Both the position numbers and the translations under genes were made by a program. Positions 24,322-38,621 of a DNA stretch of 64,000 nucleotides are shown here, piece after piece; position 1 is the stretch's first letter, and every line of letters starts with the position of its first letter. Origin of the DNA: Parietaria judaica (Eukaryota > Streptophyta > Magnoliopsida > Rosales > Urticaceae); NCBI GenBank assembly GCA_954871525.1, contig OX940871.1:13980532-14044531 (forward strand), read 5' to 3'. The notes under the pieces were generated by a model. That model worked only from the letters and a program-made list of their open reading frames with translations. It did no database searches and was not told the origin of the DNA.

Positions 24322-25935
24322 GAGTTCAAATTTTTACTTAAAAACTACATCGAATAGGTTTTAAAACATAATTCCTGATACTTATCAATATTTTTAAAAC
24401 TATATTAATGGTATTGAGCACTTAAAACGTTTGTTTTGCGAGTTCACATTTTTGCTTTAAAACTAAGTTTTATAGGTTTCGAAACATAGTTTTCGACCCA
24501 TCTCCATTAAATTTACACTATATTTAGGGAAAATTAGTACATAAAAATTTGGTTTGCGAGTTCACCATTTTTGCGTAAAAACTAAGCCGAATTAATTTCG
24601 AAACATAACTCGCAACCCGTATCCATTATTATAACAATATTTTAAGGTTATTGAGCACATAAAAAGTTTGTTTTAAGAGTTCACATTTTTTCGTAAAAAC
24701 TAAGTCGAATAGGTTTCGAAATATAGTTCGTGACCCATACATTGTTCTAACACTATATTAAGTCTATTTGGCACATAAAAACGTTCCTTATCGAGTTTAT
24801 ATTTTTGCGTAAAAGCTAAATCGGATACGTTTCGAAACATAGTTCACGACCCATATCCATTTATTTAATACTATATTAAAGGGTATAGACAACATAAAAA
24901 GTTTATTTTGCGAGTTCAATTTTTCCCCCAAAAACTAAGTCGAATAGAATTCGAAACATAGTTTGTGACCCATATCCATCATTTTAAGACTATATTTAGG
25001 GTTTTGAGAACATAAGAAATTTGTTTCCCGAGTTCACATTTTTGCGTAAAAACTAAGTCGAATAGGTTACGAAATATAGTTCATGACCCATATCCATTGT
25101 TTTAAACACTACATTAAGGGTATTGAGCACATTAAAAGTTTGGTTTGGGAGTTCACATTTTCGTGATCTTTGTACATTGTTTTAAACACTATATTATGGA
25201 TATTGAGCACTTTAAAAGTTTGTTTTGCGAGTTCACATTTTGGCTTAAAAACTAAGTTGAATAAGTTTCGAAACATAGTTCTTGACCCATGTCCATTCAT
25301 TTTACACTATATTTAGTGAAATTAGAACATAAAAAGTTTAGTTTGCGAGTTCACAATATTTTCTTAAAAACTAAGCCGAATTGGTTTCGAAACATAACTC
25401 GCGACCCGTATCCATTATTTTAACAATATTTTAAGGGTATTGAGCACTTAAAAAGTTTGTTTTAAGAGTTCACATTTTTTCGTAAAAACTAAGTCGAATA
25501 GGTTTCGAAATATAGTTCGTGAACCATATTCATTAATCTAACACTATATTAAGGGTATTGAGCACATAAAAATTTCTTTTACGAGTTCGCATTTTTGAGT
25601 AAAAAATAAGTCGAATAAGTTTCGAAACATAGTTAATGACCCATATCTATTAATCTAACACTATATTAAGGGTATTGATCACATTAAAATATAATTTTGC
25701 GTGTTCACATTTTTTCCCAAAAACTAAGTCGAATAGTATTCGAAACATATTTTTTGACCCATATCCATCGTTTTACCACTATATTTAAGGTTATTAGAAC
25801 ATAAGAAATTTGTTTCGCGAGTTCATATTTTGCGTAAAACCTATGTCGAACAGGATACGAAACATAGTTCATGACGCATATCAATTGTTTTAACACTATA
25901 TTAAGGGTATTGAGCACATAAGAAGTTTTTTTTTC
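24322..25935 (+). repeat. HOR unit A16 (1614 bp)
   Basis: M3 has GCCGAATTAATTTCG and CGCAACCCG, and M4 has CTATTTGGCAC and AAACGTTCC. M8 has GATCTTTGTAC and GCACTTTAAAAG. M13-M14 carry TTACCACTATATTTAAGG and GACGCATATC. Confidence 0.95.
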
Positions 25936-27549
25936 GAGTTCAAATTTTTACTTAAAAACTACATCGAATAGGTTTTAAAACATAATTCCTGATACTTATC
26001 AATATTTTTAAAACTATATTAATGGTATTGAGCACTTAAAAAGTTTGTTTTGCGAGTTCACATTTTTGCTTTAAAACTAAGTTTTATAGGTTTCGAAACA
26101 TAGTTTTCGACCCATCTCCATTAAATTTACACTATATTTAGGGAAAATTAGTACATAAAAATTTGGTTTGCGAGTTCACCATTTTTGCGTAAAAACTAAG
26201 CCGAATTGGTTTCGAAACATAACTCGCGACCCGTATCCATTATTATAACAATATTTTAAGGTTATTGAGCACATAAAAAGTTTGTTTTAAGAGTTCACAT
26301 TTTTTCGTAAAAACTAAGTCGAATAGGTTTCGAAATATAGTTCGTGACCCATACATTGTTCTAACACTATATTAAGTCTATTGGGCACAGAAAAACTTTC
26401 CTTATCGAGTTTATATTTTTGCGTAAAAGCTAAATCGGATACGTTTCGAAACATAGTTCACGACCCATATCCATTTATTTAATACTATATTAAAGGGTAT
26501 AGACAACATAAAAAGTTTATTTTGCGAGTTCAATTTTTCCCCCAAAAACTAAGTCGAATAGAATTCGAAACATAGTTTGTGACCCATATCCATCATTTTA
26601 AGACTATATTTAGGGTTTTGAGAACATAAGAAATTTGTTTCCCGAGTTCACATTTTTGCGTAAAAACTAAGTCGAATAGGTTACGAAATATAGTTCATGA
26701 CCCATATCCATTGTTTTAAACACTACATTAAGGGTATTGAGCACATTAAAAGTTTGGTTTGGGAGTTCACATTTTCGTGATCTTTGTACATTGTTTTAAA
26801 CACTATATTATGGATATTGAGCACTTTAAAAGTTTGTTTTGCGAGTTCACATTTTGGCTTAAAAACTAAGTTGAATAAGTTTCGAAACATAGTTTTTGAC
26901 CCATGTCCATTCATTTTACACTATATTTAGTGAAATTAGAACATAAAAAGTTTAGTTTGCGAGTTCACAATATTTTCTTAAAAACTAAGCCGAATTGGTT
27001 TCGAAACATAACTCGCGACCCGTATCCAATATTTTAACAATATTTTAAGGGTATTGAGCACTTAAAAAGTTTGTTTTAAGAGTTCACATTTTTTCGTAAA
27101 AACTAAGTCGAATAGGTTTCGAAATATAGTTCGTGAACCATATTCATTAATCTAACACTATATTAAGGGTATTGAGCACATAAAAATTTCTTTTACGAGT
27201 TCGCATTTTTGAGTAAAAAATAAGTCGAATAAGTTTCGAAACATAGTTAATGACCCATATCTATTAATCTAACACTATATTAAGGGTATTGATCACATTA
27301 AAATATAATTTTGCGTGTTCACATTTTTTCCCAAAAACTAAGTCGAATAGTATTCGAAACATATTTTTTGACCCATATCCATCGTTTTACCACTATATTT
27401 AAGGTTATTAGAACATAAGAAATTTGTTTCGCGAGTTCATATTTTGCGTAAAACCTATGTCGAACAGGATACGAAACATAGTTCATGACGCATATCAATT
27501 GTTTTAACACTATATTAAGGGTATTGAGCACATAAGAAGTTTTTTTTTC
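25936..27549 (+). repeat. HOR unit A17 (1614 bp)
   Basis: It has GGGCACAGAAAAAC in M4 and the M8 variants of A16. Private changes are AGTTTTTGACCCATG in M9 and TATCCAATATTTTAAC in M10. M13-M14 match A16. Confidence 0.95.
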
Positions 27550-29164
27550 GAGTTCAAATTTTTACTTAAAAACTACATCGAATAGGTTTTAAAACATAAT
27601 TCCTGATACTTATCAATATTTTTAAAACTATATTAATGGTATTGAGCACTTAAAAAGTTTGTTTTGCGAGTTCACATTTTTGCTTTAAAACTAAGTTTTA
27701 TAGGTTTCGAAACATAGTTTTCGACCCATCTCCATTAAATTTACACTATATTTAGGGAAAATTAGTACATAAAAATTTGGTTTGCGAGTTCACCATTTTT
27801 GCGTAAAAACTAAGCCGAATTGGTTTCGAAACATAACTCGCGACCCGTATCCATTATTATAACAATATTTTAAGGTTATTGAGCACATAAAAAGTTTGTT
27901 TTAAGAGTTCACATTTTTTCGTAAAAACTAAGTCGAATAGGTTTCGAAATATAGTTCGTGACCCATACATTGTTCTAACACTATATTAAGTCTATTGGGC
28001 ACAGAAAAATTTTCCTTATCGAGTTTATATTTTTGCGTAAAAGCTAAATCGGATACGTTTCGAAACATAGTTCACGACCCATATCCATTTATTTAATACT
28101 ATATTAAAGGGTATAGACAACATAAAAAGTTTATTTTGCGAGTTCAATTTTTCCCCCAAAAACTAAGTCGAATAGAATTCGAAACATAGTTTGTGACCCA
28201 TATCCATCATTTTAAGACTATATATTAGGGTTTTGAGAACATAAGAAATTTGTTTCCCGAGTTCACATTTTTGCGTAAAAACTAAGTCGAATAGGTTACG
28301 AAATATAGTTCATGACCCATATCCATTGTTTTAAACACTACATTAAGGGTATTGAGCACATTAAAAGTTCGGTTTGGGAGTTCACATTTTCGTGATCTTT
28401 GTACATTGTTTTAAACACTATATTATGGATATTGAGCACTTAAAAAGTTTGTTTTGCGAGTTCACATTTTGGCTTAAAAACTAAGTTGAATAAGTTTCGA
28501 AACATAGTTCTTGACCCATGTCCATTCATTTTACACTATATTTAGTGAAATTAGAACATAAAAAGTTTAGTTTGCGAGTTCACAATATTTTCTTAAAAAC
28601 TAAGCCGAATTGGTTTCGAAACATAACTCGCGACCCGTATCCATTATTTTAACAATATTTTAAGGGTATTGAGCACTTAAAAAGTTTGTTTTAAGAGTTC
28701 ACATTTTTTCGTAAAAACTAAGTCGAATAGGTTTCGAAATATAGTTCGTGAACCATATTCATTAATCTAACACTATATTAAGGGTATTGAGCACATAAAA
28801 ATTTCTTTTACGAGTTCGCATTTTTGAGTAAAAAATAAGTCGAATAAGTTTCGAAACATAGTTAATGACCCATATCTATTAATCTAACACTATATTAAGG
28901 GTATTGATCACATTAAAATATAATTTTGCGTGTTCACATTTTTTCCCAAAAACTAAGTCGAATAGTATTCGAAACATATTTTTTGACCCATATCCATCGT
29001 TTTACCACTATATTTAAGGTTATTAGAACATAAGAAATTTGTTTCGCGAGTTCATATTTTGCGTAAAACCTATGTCGAACAGGATACGAAACATAGTTCA
29101 TGACGCATATCAATTGTTTTAACACTATATTAAGGGTATTGAGCACATAAGAAGTTTTTTTTTC
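27550..29164 (+). repeat. HOR unit A18 (1615 bp)
   Basis: M4 has GCACAGAAAAATTTTCC, M6 has ACTATATATTAGGG and M7 has AAGTTCGG, as in A12 and A19. M13-M14 again carry TTACCACTATATTTAAGG and GACGCATATC. Confidence 0.95.
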
Positions 29165-30779
29165 GAGTTCAAATTTTTACTTAAAAACTACATCGAATAG
29201 GTTTTAAAACATAATTCCTGATACTTATCAATATTTTTAAAACTATATTAATGGTATTGAGCACTTAAAAAGTTTGTTTTGCGAGTTCACATTTTTGCTT
29301 TAAAACTAAGTTTTATAGGTTTCGAAACATAGTTTTCGACCCATCTCCATTAAATTTACACTATATTTAGGGAAAATTAGTACATAAAAATTTGGTTTGC
29401 GAGTTCACCATTTTTGCGTAAAAACTAAGCCGAATTGGTTTCGAAACATAACTCGCGACCCGTATCCATTATTATAACAATATTTTAAGGTTATTGAGCA
29501 CATAAAAAGTTTGTTTTAAGAGTTCACATTTTTTCGTAAAAACTAAGTCGAATAGGTTTCGAAATATAGTTCGTGACCCATACATTGTTCTAACACTATA
29601 TTAAGTCTATTGGGCACAGAAAAACTTTCCTTATCGAGTTTATATTTTTGCGTAAAAGCTAAATCGGATACGTTTCGAAACATAGTTCACGACCCATATC
29701 CATTTATTTAATACTATATTAAAGGGTATAGACAACATAAAAAGTTTATTTTGCGAGTTCAATTTTTCCCCCAAAAACTAAGTCGAATAGAATTCGAAAC
29801 ATAGTTTGTGACCCATATCCATCATTTTAAGACTATATATTAGGGTTTTGAGAACATAAGAAATTTGTTTCCCGAGTTCACATTTTTGCGTAAAAACTAA
29901 GTCGAATAGGTTACGAAATATAGTTCATGACCCATATCCATTGTTTTAAACACTACATTAAGGGTATTGAGCACATTAAAAGTTCGGTTTGGGAGTTCAC
30001 ATTTTCGTGATCTTTGTACATTGTTTTAAACACTATATTATGGATATTGAGCACTTAAAAAGTTTGTTTTGCGAGTTCACATTTTGGCTTAAAAACTAAG
30101 TTGAATAAGTTTCGAAACATAGTTCTTGACCCATGTCCATTCATTTTACACTATATTTAGTGAAATTAGAACATAAAAAGTTTAGTTTGCGAGTTCACAA
30201 TATTTTCTTAAAAACTAAGCCGAATTGGTTTCGAAACATAACTCGCGACCCGTATCCATTATTTTAACAATATTTTAAGGGTATTGAGCACTTAAAAAGT
30301 TTGTTTTAAGAGTTCACATTTTTTCGTAAAAACTAAGTCGAATAGGTTTCGAAATATTGTTCGTGAACCATATTCATTAATCTAACACTATATTAAGGGT
30401 ATTGAGCACATAAAAATTTCTTTTACGAGTTCGCATTTTTGAGTAAAAAATAAGTCGAATAAGTTTCGAAACATAGTTAATGACCCATATCTATTAATCT
30501 AACACTATATTAAGGGTATTGATCACATTAAAATATAATTTTGCGTGTTCACATTTTTTCCCAAAAACTAAGTCGAATAGTATTCGAAACATATTTTTTG
30601 ACCCATATCCATCGTTTTAACACTATATTTAGGGTTATTAGAACATAAGAAATTTGTTTCGCGAGTTCATATTTTGCGTAAAACCTATGTCGAACAGGAT
30701 ACGAAATATAGTTCATGACCCATATCAATTGTTTTAACACTATATTAAGGGTATTGAGCACATAAGAAGTTTTTTTTTT
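29165..30779 (+). repeat. HOR unit A19 (1615 bp)
   Basis: It is nearly identical to A18 through M9. M11 has CGAAATATTGTTCGTG, which continues into A20 and A21. M13 returns to TTAACACTATATTTAGGG, and M14 has ACGAAATATAG. Confidence 0.95.
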
Positions 30780-32393
30780 GAGTTCAAATTTTTACTTAAA
30801 AACTACATCGAATAGGTTTTAAAACATAATTCCTGATACTTATCAATATTTTTAAAACTATATTAATGGTATTGAGCACTTAAAAAGTTTGTTTTGTGAG
30901 TTCACATTTTTGCTTTAAAACTAAGTTTTATAGGTTTCGAAACATAGTTTTCGACCCATCTCCATTAAATTTACACTATATTTAGGGAAAATTAGTACAT
31001 AAAAATTTGGTTTGCGAGTTCACCGTTTTTGCGTAAAAACTAAGCCGAATTGGTTTCGAAACATAACTCGCGACCCGTATCCATTATTATAACAATATTT
31101 TAAGGTTATTGAGCACATAAAAAGTTTGTTTTAAGAGTTCACATTTTTTCGTAAAAACCAAGTCGAATAGGTTTCGAAATATAGTTCGTGACCCATACAT
31201 TGTTCTAACACTATATTAAGTCTATTGGGCACATAAAAACTTTCCTTATCGAGTTTATATTTTTGCGTAAAAGCTAAATCGGATACGTTTCGAAACATAG
31301 TTCACGACCCATATCCATTTATTTAATACTATATTAAAGGCTATAGACAACATAAAAAGTTTATTTTGCGAGTTCAATTTTTCCCCCAAAAACTAAGTCG
31401 AATAGAATTCGAAACATAGTTTGTGACCCATATCCATCATTTTAAGACTATATTTAGGGTTTTGAGAACATAAGAAATTTGTTTCCCGAGTTCACATTTT
31501 TGCGTAAAAACTAAGTCGAATAAGTTACGAAATATAGTTCATGACCCATATCCATTGTTTTAAACACTACATTAAGGGTATTGAGCACATTAAAAGTTTG
31601 GTTTGGGAGTTCACATTTTTGTGATCTTTGTACACTGTTTTAAACACTATATTATGGATATTGAGCACTTAAAAAGTTTGTTTTGCGAGTTCACATTTTG
31701 GCTTAAAAACTAAGTTGAATAAGTTTCGAAACATAGTTCTTGACCCATGTCCATTCATTTTACACTATATTTACTGAAATTAGAACATAAAAAGTTTAGT
31801 TTGCGAGTTCACGATATTTTCTTAAAAACTAAGCCGAATTGGTTTCGAAACATAACTCGCGACCCGTATCCATTATTTTAACAATATTTTAAGGGTATTG
31901 AGCACTTAAAAAGTTTGTTTTAAGAGTTCACATTTTTTCGTAAAAACTAAGTCGAATAGGTTTCGAAATATTGTTCGTGAACCATATTCATTAATCTAAC
32001 ACTATATTAAGGGTATTGAGCACATAAAAATTTCTTTTGCGAGTTCGCATTTTTGAGTAAAAAATAAGTCGAATAAGTTTCGAAACATAGTTAATGACCC
32101 ATATCTATTAATCTAACACTATATTAAGGGTATTGATCACATTAAAATATAATTTTGCCTGTTCACATTTTTTCCCAAAAACTAAGTCGAATAGTATTCG
32201 AAACATATATTTTGACCCATATCCATCGTTTTAACACTATATTTAGGGATATTAGAAAATAAGAAATTTGTTTCGCGAGTTCATATTTTGCGTAAAACCT
32301 AAGTCGAATAGGATACGAAACATAGTTCATGACCCATATCAATTGTTTTAACACTATATTAAGGGTATTGAGCACATAAGAAGTTTTTTTTTC
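30780..32393 (+). repeat. HOR unit A20 (1614 bp)
   Basis: Variants are TTTTGTGAG at the M1 end, CACCGTTTTTGCG in M3, AAAACCAAG in M4, AAGGCTATAG in M5, TTTTTGTGATCTTTG in M8 and GCCTGTTCAC with ACATATATTTTGAC in M13. Most are shared with A21. M14 has lost the A2-subtype changes. Confidence 0.95.
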
Positions 32394-34007
32394 GAGTTCA
32401 AATTTTTACTTAAAAACTACATCGAATAGGTTTTAAAACATAATTCCTGATACTTATCAATATTTTTAAAACTATATTAATGGTATTGAGCACTTAAAAA
32501 GTTTGTTTTGTGAGTTCACATTTTTGCTTTAAAACTAAGTTTTATAGGTTTCGAAACATAGTTTTCGACCCATCTCCATTAAATATACACTATATTTAGG
32601 GAAAATTAGTACATAAAAATTTGGTTTGCGAGTTCACCATTTTTGCGTAAAAACTAAGCCGAATTGGTTTCGAAACATAACTCGCGACCCGTATCCATTA
32701 TTATAACAATATTTTAAGGTTATTGAGCACATAAAAAGTTTGTTTTAAGAGTTCACATTTTTTCGTAAAAACCAAGTCGAATAGGTTTCGAAATATAGTT
32801 CGTGACCCATACATTGTTCTAACACTATATTAAGTCTATTGGGCACATAAAAACTTTCCTTATCGAGTTTATATTTTTGCGTAAAAGCTAAATCGGATAC
32901 GTTTCGAAACATAGTTCACGACCCATATCCATTTATTTAATACTATATTAAAGGCTATAGACAACATAAAAAGTTTATTTTGCGAGTTCAATTTTTCCCC
33001 CAAAAACTAAGTCGAACAGAATTCGAAACATAGTTTGTGACCCATATCCATCATTTTAAGACTATATTTAGGGTTTTGAGAACATAAGAAATTTGTTTCC
33101 CGAGTTCACATTTTTGCGTAAAAACTAAGTCGAATAGGTTACGAAATATAGTTCATGACCCATATCCATTGTTTTAAACACTACATTAAGGGTATTGAGC
33201 ACATTAAAAGTTTGGTTTGGGAGTTCACATTTTTGTGATCTTTGTACACTGTTTTAAACACTATATTATGGATATTGAGTACTTAAAAAGTTTGTTTTGC
33301 GAGTTCACATTTTGGCTTAAAAACTAAGTTGAATAAGTTTCGAAACATAGTTCTTGACCCATGTCCATTCATTTTACACTATATTTAGTGAAATTAGAAC
33401 ATAAAAAGTTTAGTTTGCGAGTTCACAATATTTTCTTAAAAACTAAGCCGAATTGGTTTCGAAACATAACTCGCGACCCGTATCCATTATTTTAACAATA
33501 TTTTAAGGGTATTGAGCACTTAAAAAGTTTGTTTTAAGAGTTCACATTTTTTCGTAAAAACTAAGTCGAATAGGTTTCGAAATATTGTTCGTGAACCATA
33601 TTCATTAATCTAACACTATATTAAGGGTATTGAGCACATAAAAATTTCTTTTGCGAGTTCGCATTTTTGAGTAAAAAATAAGTCGAATAAGTTTCGAAAC
33701 ATAGTTAATGACCCATATCTATTAATCTAACACTATATTAAGGGTATTGATCACATTAAAATATAATTTTGCCTGTTCACATTTTTTCCCAAAAACTAAG
33801 TCGAATAGTATTCGAAACATATATTTTGACCCATATCCATCGTTTTAACACTATATTTAGGGTTATTAGAACATAAGAAATTTGTTTCGCGAGTTCATAT
33901 TTTGCGTAAAACCTAAGTCGAATAGGATACGAAACATAGTTCATGACCCATATCAATTGTTTTAACACTATATTAAGGGTATTGAGCACATAAGAAGTTT
34001 TTTTTTC
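32394..34007 (+). repeat. HOR unit A21 (1614 bp), last short-M8 unit
   Basis: It follows A20 closely, with private changes TTAAATATACAC in M2, GTCGAACAGAATTC in M6 and GAGTACTTAAAAAG in M8. This is the last unit with the 39-bp deletion in M8. Confidence 0.95.
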
Positions 34008-35310
34008 GAGTTCAAATTTTTACTTAAAAACTACATCGAATAGGTTTTAAAACATAATTCCTGATACTTATCAATATTTTTAAAACTATATTAATGGTAT
34101 TGAGCACTTAAAAAGTTTGTTTTGTGAGTTCACATTTTTGCTTTAAAACTAAGTTTTATAGGTTTCGAAACATAGTTTTTGACCCTTCTCCATTAAATTT
34201 ACACTATATTTAGGGAAAATTAGTACATAAAAATTTGGTTTGCGAGTTCACCATTTTTGCGTAAAAACTAAGCCGAATTGGTTTCGAAACATAACTCGCG
34301 ACCCGTATCCATTATTTTAACAATATTTTAAGGTTATTGAGCACATAAAAAGTTTGTTCTAAGAGTTCACATTTTTTCGTAAAAACTAAGTCGAATAGGT
34401 TTCGAAATATAGTTCGTGACCCATACATTGTTGTAACACTATATTAAGTCTATTATTGGGCACATAAAAACATTCTTTATCGAGTTCATATTTTTGCGTA
34501 AAAACCAAATCGGATACGTTTCGAAACATAGTTCACGACCCATATCCATTTATTTAATACTATATTAAAGGGTATAGACAACATAATAAGTTTATTTTGC
34601 GACTTCAATTTTTCCCCCAAAAACTAAGTCGAATAGAATTCGAAACATAGTTTGTGACCCATATCCATCATTTTAAGACTATATTTAGAGTTTTGAGAAC
34701 ATAAGAAATTTGTTTCGCGAGTTCACATTTTTGCGTAAAAACTAAGTCGAATAGGTTACAAAATATTTTTCATGACCCATATCCATTGTTTTAAACACTA
34801 CATTAAGGGTACTGAGCACATTAAAAGTTTAGTTTGGGAGTTCACATTTTTGCGTAAAAACTACATCGAATAGGTTTTAAAACATAGTTCGTGATCCTTG
34901 TACATTGTTTTAAACATTATATTAAGGATATTGAGCACTTAAAAAGTTTGTTTTGCGAGTTCACATTTTGGCTTAAAAACTAAGTTGAATAAGTTTCGAA
35001 ACATAGTTCTTGACCCATGTCCATTTATTTTACACTATATTTAGTGAAATTAGAACATAAAAAGTTTGGTTTGCGAGTTCACAATATTTTCTTAAAGACT
35101 ATGCCGAATTGGTTTTGAAACATACCTCGCAACCCGTATCCATTATTTTAACAATATTTTAAGGGTATTGAGCACTTAAAATGTTTGTTTTAAGAGTTCA
35201 CATTTTTTTAAAAAACTAAGTCGAATAGGTTTCGAAATATAGTTCGTGAACCATGTTCATTCATCTAACAATATATTAAGGGTATTGAGCACATAAAAAG
35301 TTTTTTTTTC
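34008..35310 (+). repeat. 11-monomer HOR unit (1303 bp), A-to-B transition, M12-M14 missing
   Basis: Monomers start at 34008, 34126, 34244, 34363, 34482, 34601, 34719, 34838, 34957, 35075 and 35194. M1-M2 are A-type (GCTTTAAAAC, TTAAATTTACAC). From M3 on the unit is B-like (TTATTTTAAC, CATTCTTTATCGAGTTC), and M8 is full length. M11 is followed directly by M1 at 35311. M10 carries AAAGACTATGCCG and CATACCTCGC, shared with the other 11-monomer unit. Confidence 0.95.
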
Positions 35311-36965
35311 GACTTCACATTTTTACGTAAAAACTACATCGAATAGGTTTTAAAACATAATTCGTGATCCTTATCAATATTTTTAAAACTATATTAAGGG
35401 TATTGAGCACTTAAAAAGTTTGTTTTGCGAGTTCACATTTTTGCTTAAAAACTAAGTTTTATAGGTTTCGAAACATAGTTTTTGACCCATCTCCATTAAT
35501 TTTACACTATATTTAGGGAAAATTAGTATATAAAAATTTGGTTTGCGAGTTCACCATTTTTGCGTAAAAACTAAGCCGAATTGGTTTCGAAACATAACTC
35601 GCGGCCCGTATCCATTATTTTAACAATATTTTAAGGTTATTGAGCACATAAAAAGTTTGTTTTAATAGTTCACATTTTTTCGTAAAAACTACGTCGAATA
35701 GGTTTCGAAATATAGTTCGTGACCCATACATTGTTCTAACACTATATTAAGTCTATTGGGCACATAAAAACTTTCTTTATCGAGTTCATATTTTTGCGTA
35801 GAAACCAAATCGGATACGTTTCGAAACATAGTTCACGACCCATATCCATTTATTTAATACTATATTAAAGGGTATAGACAACATAAAAAGTTTATTTTGC
35901 GAGTTCAATTTTCCCCCCAAAAACTAAGTCGAATAGAATTCGAAACATAGTTTGTGACCCATATCCATCATTTTAAGACTATATATTTAGGGTTTTGAGA
36001 AGATAAGAAATTTGTTTCGCGAGTTCACATTTTTGCGTAAAAACTAAGTCGAATAGGTTACGAAATATAGTTCATGACCCATATCCATTGTTTTAAACAC
36101 TACATTAAGGGTACTGAGCACATTAAAAGTTTGGTTTGGGAGTTCACATTTTTGCGTAAAAACTACATCGAATAGGTTTTAAAACATAGTTCGTGATCCT
36201 TGGACATTGTTTTAAACACTATATTATGGATATTGAGTACTTAAAAAGTTTGTTTTGCGAGTTCACATTTTGGCTTAAAAACTAAGTTTAATAAGTTTCG
36301 AAACATGTTCTTGACCCATGTCCATTCATTTTACACTATATTTACTGAAATTAGAGCATAAAAAGTTTCGTTTGCAAGTTCACAATATTTTCTTAAAAAC
36401 TAAGCCGAATTGGTTTCGAAACATAACTCGCGACCCGTATCTATTATTTTAACAATATTTTAAGGGTATTGAGCAATTAAAAAGTTTGTTTTAAGAGTTC
36501 ACATTTTATCGTAAAAACTAAGTTGAATAGGTTTCGAAATATAATTCGTGAACCATATTCATTAATCTAACAGTATATTAAGGGTATTGAGCACATAAAA
36601 AGTTTCTTTTGCGAGTTCGCATTTTTGAGTAAAAAATAAGTCGAATAAGTTTCGAAACATAGTTAATGACCCATATCTATTAATTTAACACTATATTAAG
36701 GGTATTGATCACATTAAAAGATAATTTTGCGTGTGCACATTTTTTCCCAAAAACTAAGTCGAATAGTATTCGAAACATATTTTTTGACCCATATCCATCG
36801 TTTTAACACTATATTTAGGGTTATGAGAACATAAGAAATTTGTTTCGTGAGTTCACATTTTGCGTAAAAACTAAGACGAATAGGATACGAAACATAGTTC
36901 ATGACCCATATCCATTGTTTTAATACTATATTAAGGGTATTGAGCACATAAAAAGTTTTTTTTTC
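35311..36965 (+). repeat. HOR unit B1 (1655 bp, full-length M8)
   Basis: Block B signatures are GACTTCAC at the M1 start, ACTACGTCG in M4, GTAGAAACCAAATCGG in M5, CTATATATTTAGGG in M6, GGTACTGAGC in M7, CATGTTCTTGACC in M9 and AACAGTATATT in M11. Private changes are GCGGCCCG in M3 and GAGAAGATAAG in M6. M13 starts GTGTGCAC. Confidence 0.95.
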
Positions 36966-38621
36966 GACTTCACATTTTTACGTAAAAACTACATCGAATA
37001 GGTTTTAAAACATAATTCGTGATCCTTATCAATATTTTTAAAACTATATTAAGGGTATTGAGCACTTAAAAAGTTTGTTTTGCGAGTTCACATTTTTGCT
37101 TAAAAACTAAGTTTTATAGGTTTCGAAACATAGTTTTTGACCCATCTCCATTAATTTTACACTATATTTAGGGAAAATTAGTATATAAAAAATTTGGTTT
37201 GCGAGTTCACCATTTTTGCGTAAAAACTAAGCCGAATTGGTTTCGAAACATAACTCGCGACCCGTATCCATTATTTTAACAATATTTTAAGGTTATTGAG
37301 CACATAAAAAGTTTGTTTTAATAGTTCACATTTTTTCGTAAAAACTACGTCGAATAGGTTTCGAAATATAGTTCGTGACCCATACATTGTTCTAACACTA
37401 TATTAAGTCTATTGGGCACATAAAAACTTTCTTTATCGAGTTCATATTTTTGCGTAGAAACCAAATCGGATACGTTTCGAAACATAGTTCACGACCCATA
37501 TCCATTTATTTAATACTATATTAAAGGGTATAGACAACATAAAAAGTTTATTTTGCGAGTTCAATTTTCCCCCCAAAAACTAAGTCGAATAGAATTCGAA
37601 ACATAGTTTGTGACCCATATCCATCATTTTAAGACTATATATTTAGGGTTTTGAGAACATAAGAAATTTGTTTCGCGAGTTCACATTTTTGCGTAAAAAC
37701 TAAGTCGAATAGGTTACGAAATATAGTTCATGACCCATATCCATTGTTTTAAACACTACATTAAGGGTACTGAGCACATTAAAAGTTTGGTTTGGGAGTT
37801 CACATTTTTGCGTAAAAACTACATCGAATAGGTTTTAAAACATAGTTCGTGATCCTTGGACATTGTTTTAAACACTATATTATGGATATTGAGCACTTAA
37901 AAAGTTTGTTTTGCGAGTTCACATTTTGGCTTAAAAACTAAGTTTAATAAGTTTCGAAACATGTTCTTGACCCATGTCCATTCATTTTACACTATATTTA
38001 CTGAAATTAGAGCATAAAAAGTTTCGTTTGCAAGTTCACAATATTTTCTTAAAAACTAAGCCGAATTGGTTTCGAAACATAACTCGCGACCCGTATCTAT
38101 TATTTTAACAATATTTTAAGGGTATTGAGCAATTAAAAAGTTTGTTTTAAGAGTTCACATTTTATCGTAAAAACTAAGTTGAATAGGTTTCGAAATATAA
38201 TTCGTGAACCATATTCATTAATCTAACAGTATATTAAGGGTATTGAGCACATAAAAAGTTTCTTTTGCGAGTTCGCATTTTTGAGTAAAAAATAAGTCGA
38301 ATAAGTTTCGAAACATAGTTAATGACCCATATCTATTAATTTAACACTATATTAAGGGTATTGATCACATTAAAAGATAATTTTGCGTGTGCACATTTTT
38401 TCCCAAAAACTAAGTCGAATAGTATTCGAAACATATTTTTTGACCCATATCCATCGTTTTAACACTATATTTAGGGTTATGAGAACATAAGAAATTTGTT
38501 TCGTGAGTTCACATTTTGCGTAAAAACTAAGACGAATAGGATACGAAACATAGTTCATGACCCATATCCATTGTTTTAATACTATATTAAGGGTATTGAG
38601 CACATAAAAAGTTTTTTTTTC
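36966..38621 (+). repeat. HOR unit B2 (1656 bp)
   Basis: It is almost identical to B1, including GTGTGCAC at M13. It has one extra A in GTATATAAAAAATTTGG in M2, which accounts for the extra base. Confidence 0.95.
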
